Assembly: GCA_021904315.1 (NCBI GenBank) | Contig: CM038918.1 | Coordinates: forward strand, 1,007,349 to 1,071,348 | Source of the DNA: Sphagnum magellanicum | Taxonomy: Eukaryota > Streptophyta > Sphagnopsida > Sphagnales > Sphagnaceae | Length of the DNA: 64,000 nt | Direction: 5' to 3' | Shown: one piece after another, positions 62,215 to 64,000 of the stretch | How positions within the stretch are numbered: the first letter of the stretch is position 1 | How the letters are laid out: each line of letters opens with the position of its first letter | Notes under the pieces: generated by a model | Database searches by the model: none | What the model was told of the DNA's origin: nothing | Seen by the model: the letters and a program-made list of their open reading frames with translations, nothing else | Position numbers and translations under genes: made by a program

Positions 62215-62665
62215 CGATTATTGGTCCCAGTCATGCATCAGACTTGCTAGGTACAACAAAAGTCCGTATTCAATTATGGAGCTTCGTGAACAGGTGCCCG
62301 GGCCAGTCGATCCAGAGAGGGTACAACAGATGGGGCAAAGGGCACAAGCACCCACCACTTCAGCCCACCATCCACTGGATGCCCATTATGACTCTGTGGG
62401 CCAAAATCAACCAGCACCCGCCAGCGTACCATCCACTGGATCTCCATTATGACTTTCATTGGTACTACAGTTCCATCTAAGTAAAGCAGCATCGAGTAGC
62501 GCACTAACCAGTGCAGGTCTATTATGACTGAGCTGTAGATGAACCTCCACAGAGTTAATATCCGGTTTCATCGTGGTAACCCATTTTGTAAGAAGTAGAT
62601 CCCCTATTTACATGTAAATAAGTAGGATCTAATAGGTAGTCACCTAGGTAAGGAAACGGTTCATT
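62215..62665. repeat. Dispersed repeat, copy C (partial), at the right edge of the duplication
   Basis: This matches the first 320 bp of copy A (GTCCGTATTCAATTATGGAG, GATGAACCTC, GTTTCATCGTGGTAACCC). It has an internal doubling of CCATCCACTGGAT...CCATTATGACT at about 62370 and 62429. Similarity to copy A fades after about 62660. Confidence 0.75.
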
Positions 62666-63679
62666 TGGCTCGTGCTTTGCTATAGGTAAGGCCCGTTGGC
62701 GGGGGACAGTGTTTTTTTGTCTGGTGATTTATCGTCATTTTTCTACTTTTAAAAAACCCTGACTACTAATGCAAAGGGGGTTTTTCATTTAAAATCACCA
62801 AAAACCCACAGCAATTGTTTTTGGGCGGGGCGGGGCGGGGCGCCATCACATTTATGCCTACTGGCTGCAGTTTTAAGAGTTCCTTGAAATAATGTCACCA
62901 ACTTGACGAAATGTGTCTGAATCTGCCTAGGGTTGCTCACCACCCTGACACCAATAGCAAATTGAGAAAAAAAATACTGGTGGGGGACATTCCCAAAATG
63001 TGAGGCCAAACCCACTAGGGTAGCCAGACCAGTCGCGTACGACTTAGTGGCTCAGAGGTCTGCGAATGTATAGAGAGTGCTTCTTTGAATTTCATGCCCA
63101 AAGAGGAATTGTAGCCCTACTATTTGCGCACCCACAAAAAGTTGAATCCTTGAATAACATGAAGAAATGAGTCAGATGGGACCCTCCAAAGTAGGGGGGG
63201 GGGGGTTCAAATGGTAAACGAAAAACCACCGAACAGTTGGAATACCATTACAAAACACCCAACAAAATCTTTGAAAGTCGCTCTATTGCCTTTATGATTC
63301 GAAGATTATTTGTAAATCATAAGGTTGTACTCTCATAGCATTTTAAATCACTTAAATTGAAGAAGAAATGAGAAAGTTATGAGGGTTGAAGCAAGATGGC
63401 TTGAAGAAAAGAAAAACGCGTTTTATAACTTGGAAAAGCTTATTTCTCTTCCTGCTCTTCTATAATTACTCCTTTGCCCTGCTGCTGAAGGACGAATTCA
63501 AGAGCTCAAGTTAGCCCTTCCCTAACATTTTAAATCACTCAAAATGAAGATAAGATGAGGAAGATATTAATACAATGTTCAGTGATAGGTGGTGTTTGGT
63601 CAGAGGGCAGGTTACCCTAGCATCTTCTTGTAGGCTCCTTATTTTGAGAATACGTCCACTCTAACCCTTTACCCTACAC
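62666..63679. other. No gene seen
   Basis: This contains a G-rich tract, a long G run near 63197-63207, and a CATTCCCAAAATGTGAGGCC motif near 62989 related to motifs near 42.1 and 44.8 kb. It does not continue the alignment with 30.35-31.9 kb. Confidence 0.45.
62823..62840 (+). other. Potential G-quadruplex tract
   Basis: GGGCGGGGCGGGGCGGGG has four G runs with one-base loops. It is the only such tract seen in this otherwise AT-rich window. Confidence 0.75.
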
Positions 63680-63860
63680 AAAAGGCCCTCCACTCAGTGG
63701 AGAAAAGAATATGCTGGTGTAAGGTACCCTCCAATTACACTACACAAATTGGAGCAGGTCTTTAAATATTCCATAACTAATATCTAGGGGGTGGCCACTG
63801 CATGTAACGGGCGTGCAGTGCTGGTGGAGCCATCATCACTACTTAACAGTGGCTCCACCG
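63680..63860. repeat. Repeat fragment with a terminal-type hairpin
   Basis: 63680-63797 matches 31900-32014. Just beyond, GGTGGAGCCA (63823-63832) and TGGCTCCACC (63850-63859) form a perfect 10-bp inverted repeat with a 17-base loop. The matching fragment near 32.0 kb is also followed by an inverted repeat of different sequence. Confidence 0.65.
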
Positions 63861-64000
63861 GTAGCCGACATCCTCACCACTACTGGAAGGAGAACACTGT
63901 GTATATATACATAAACAAGGATGGAAATCCATCCACAATAAGTACAAGTCAAAGCAAATATGAGCACAGGAGAGAAAAACCAAAACAATCGTAATGAAGT

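Larger units (their letters stand above)
46745..62665. repeat. Segmental duplication, copy 2
   Basis: Second copy of 14580-30350, same orientation. It contains an orphan PGL first exon, the AT-rich spacer and ROCO copy 2. The junction at its left end lies in sequence matching PGL intron 1. Confidence 0.93.

Noticed and set aside
62200-64000. Possibility that the segmental duplication continues to the window end
   Set aside because: Similarity to 30.35-31.9 kb fades near 62.66 kb. The later match at 63.68-63.80 kb is explained by a dispersed repeat fragment with a different offset.
1-64000. tRNA, rRNA or CRISPR-like arrays
   Set aside because: No cloverleaf with a GGTTCRANNCC B-box, no rRNA sequence and no regularly spaced identical repeats were seen. 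The tandem arrays present have adjacent or degenerate units.

Overview
The window is nuclear DNA from a land plant. It is AT-rich and gene-poor, and its genes are split by GT-AG introns of roughly 85-640 bp. Three gene families can be rebuilt from the sequence, all on the minus strand: a plant-only protein with the domain of unknown function TIGR01589 / PF09713; a 6-phosphogluconolactonase (PGL) with a transit-peptide-like leader; and two copies of a LRR-Roc-COR (ROCO, TORNADO1-like) GTPase. Several closely spaced ROCO copies and short introns would suit a bryophyte or other non-seed plant. That placement is inference.

Layout: an unrecognised open frame runs off the left edge (1-310). The TIGR01589 gene is at 3074-5513 (7 coding exons, 394 aa). 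Its upstream side holds a (GTAC)n tract, a five-unit degenerate tandem array of about 70-75 bp per unit, and a 300-bp direct repeat. PGL is at 11241-14776 (8 coding exons, 439 aa). ROCO copy 1 is at 23568-28661 (3 coding exons, 1384 aa, intact, with a probable 5' UTR intron). From 30 to 46.7 kb I recognise no gene, but it holds two copies of a 1.7-1.9 kb dispersed repeat and a 2 x 95 bp tandem repeat. ROCO copy 2 is at 55674-60806 and is broken.

The main feature is a segmental duplication of about 16 kb. The block at about 14.58-30.35 kb returns at about 46.75-62.67 kb in the same orientation, about 32.1 kb away. It starts inside PGL intron 1, so the second copy carries an orphan PGL first exon that is still in frame, 8 kb of AT-rich spacer, and the second ROCO gene. 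ROCO copy 2 has an in-frame TGA in its LRR region, an 88-bp deletion between 7-bp direct repeats in its Roc-COR exon, and one extra LRR unit. Its 498-codon last exon is still fully open and contains 170 bp identical to copy 1.

Functional outlook: PGL serves the oxidative pentose phosphate pathway. The ROCO protein is a large multidomain GTPase of the family that includes Arabidopsis TORNADO1. The TIGR01589 protein has no known biochemical role; its low-complexity Q-, G/S/M-rich and acidic regions fit a nuclear scaffold or co-regulator, which is speculation. The genes do not form a pathway. What joins them is the duplication that ties PGL exon 1 to the ROCO locus.
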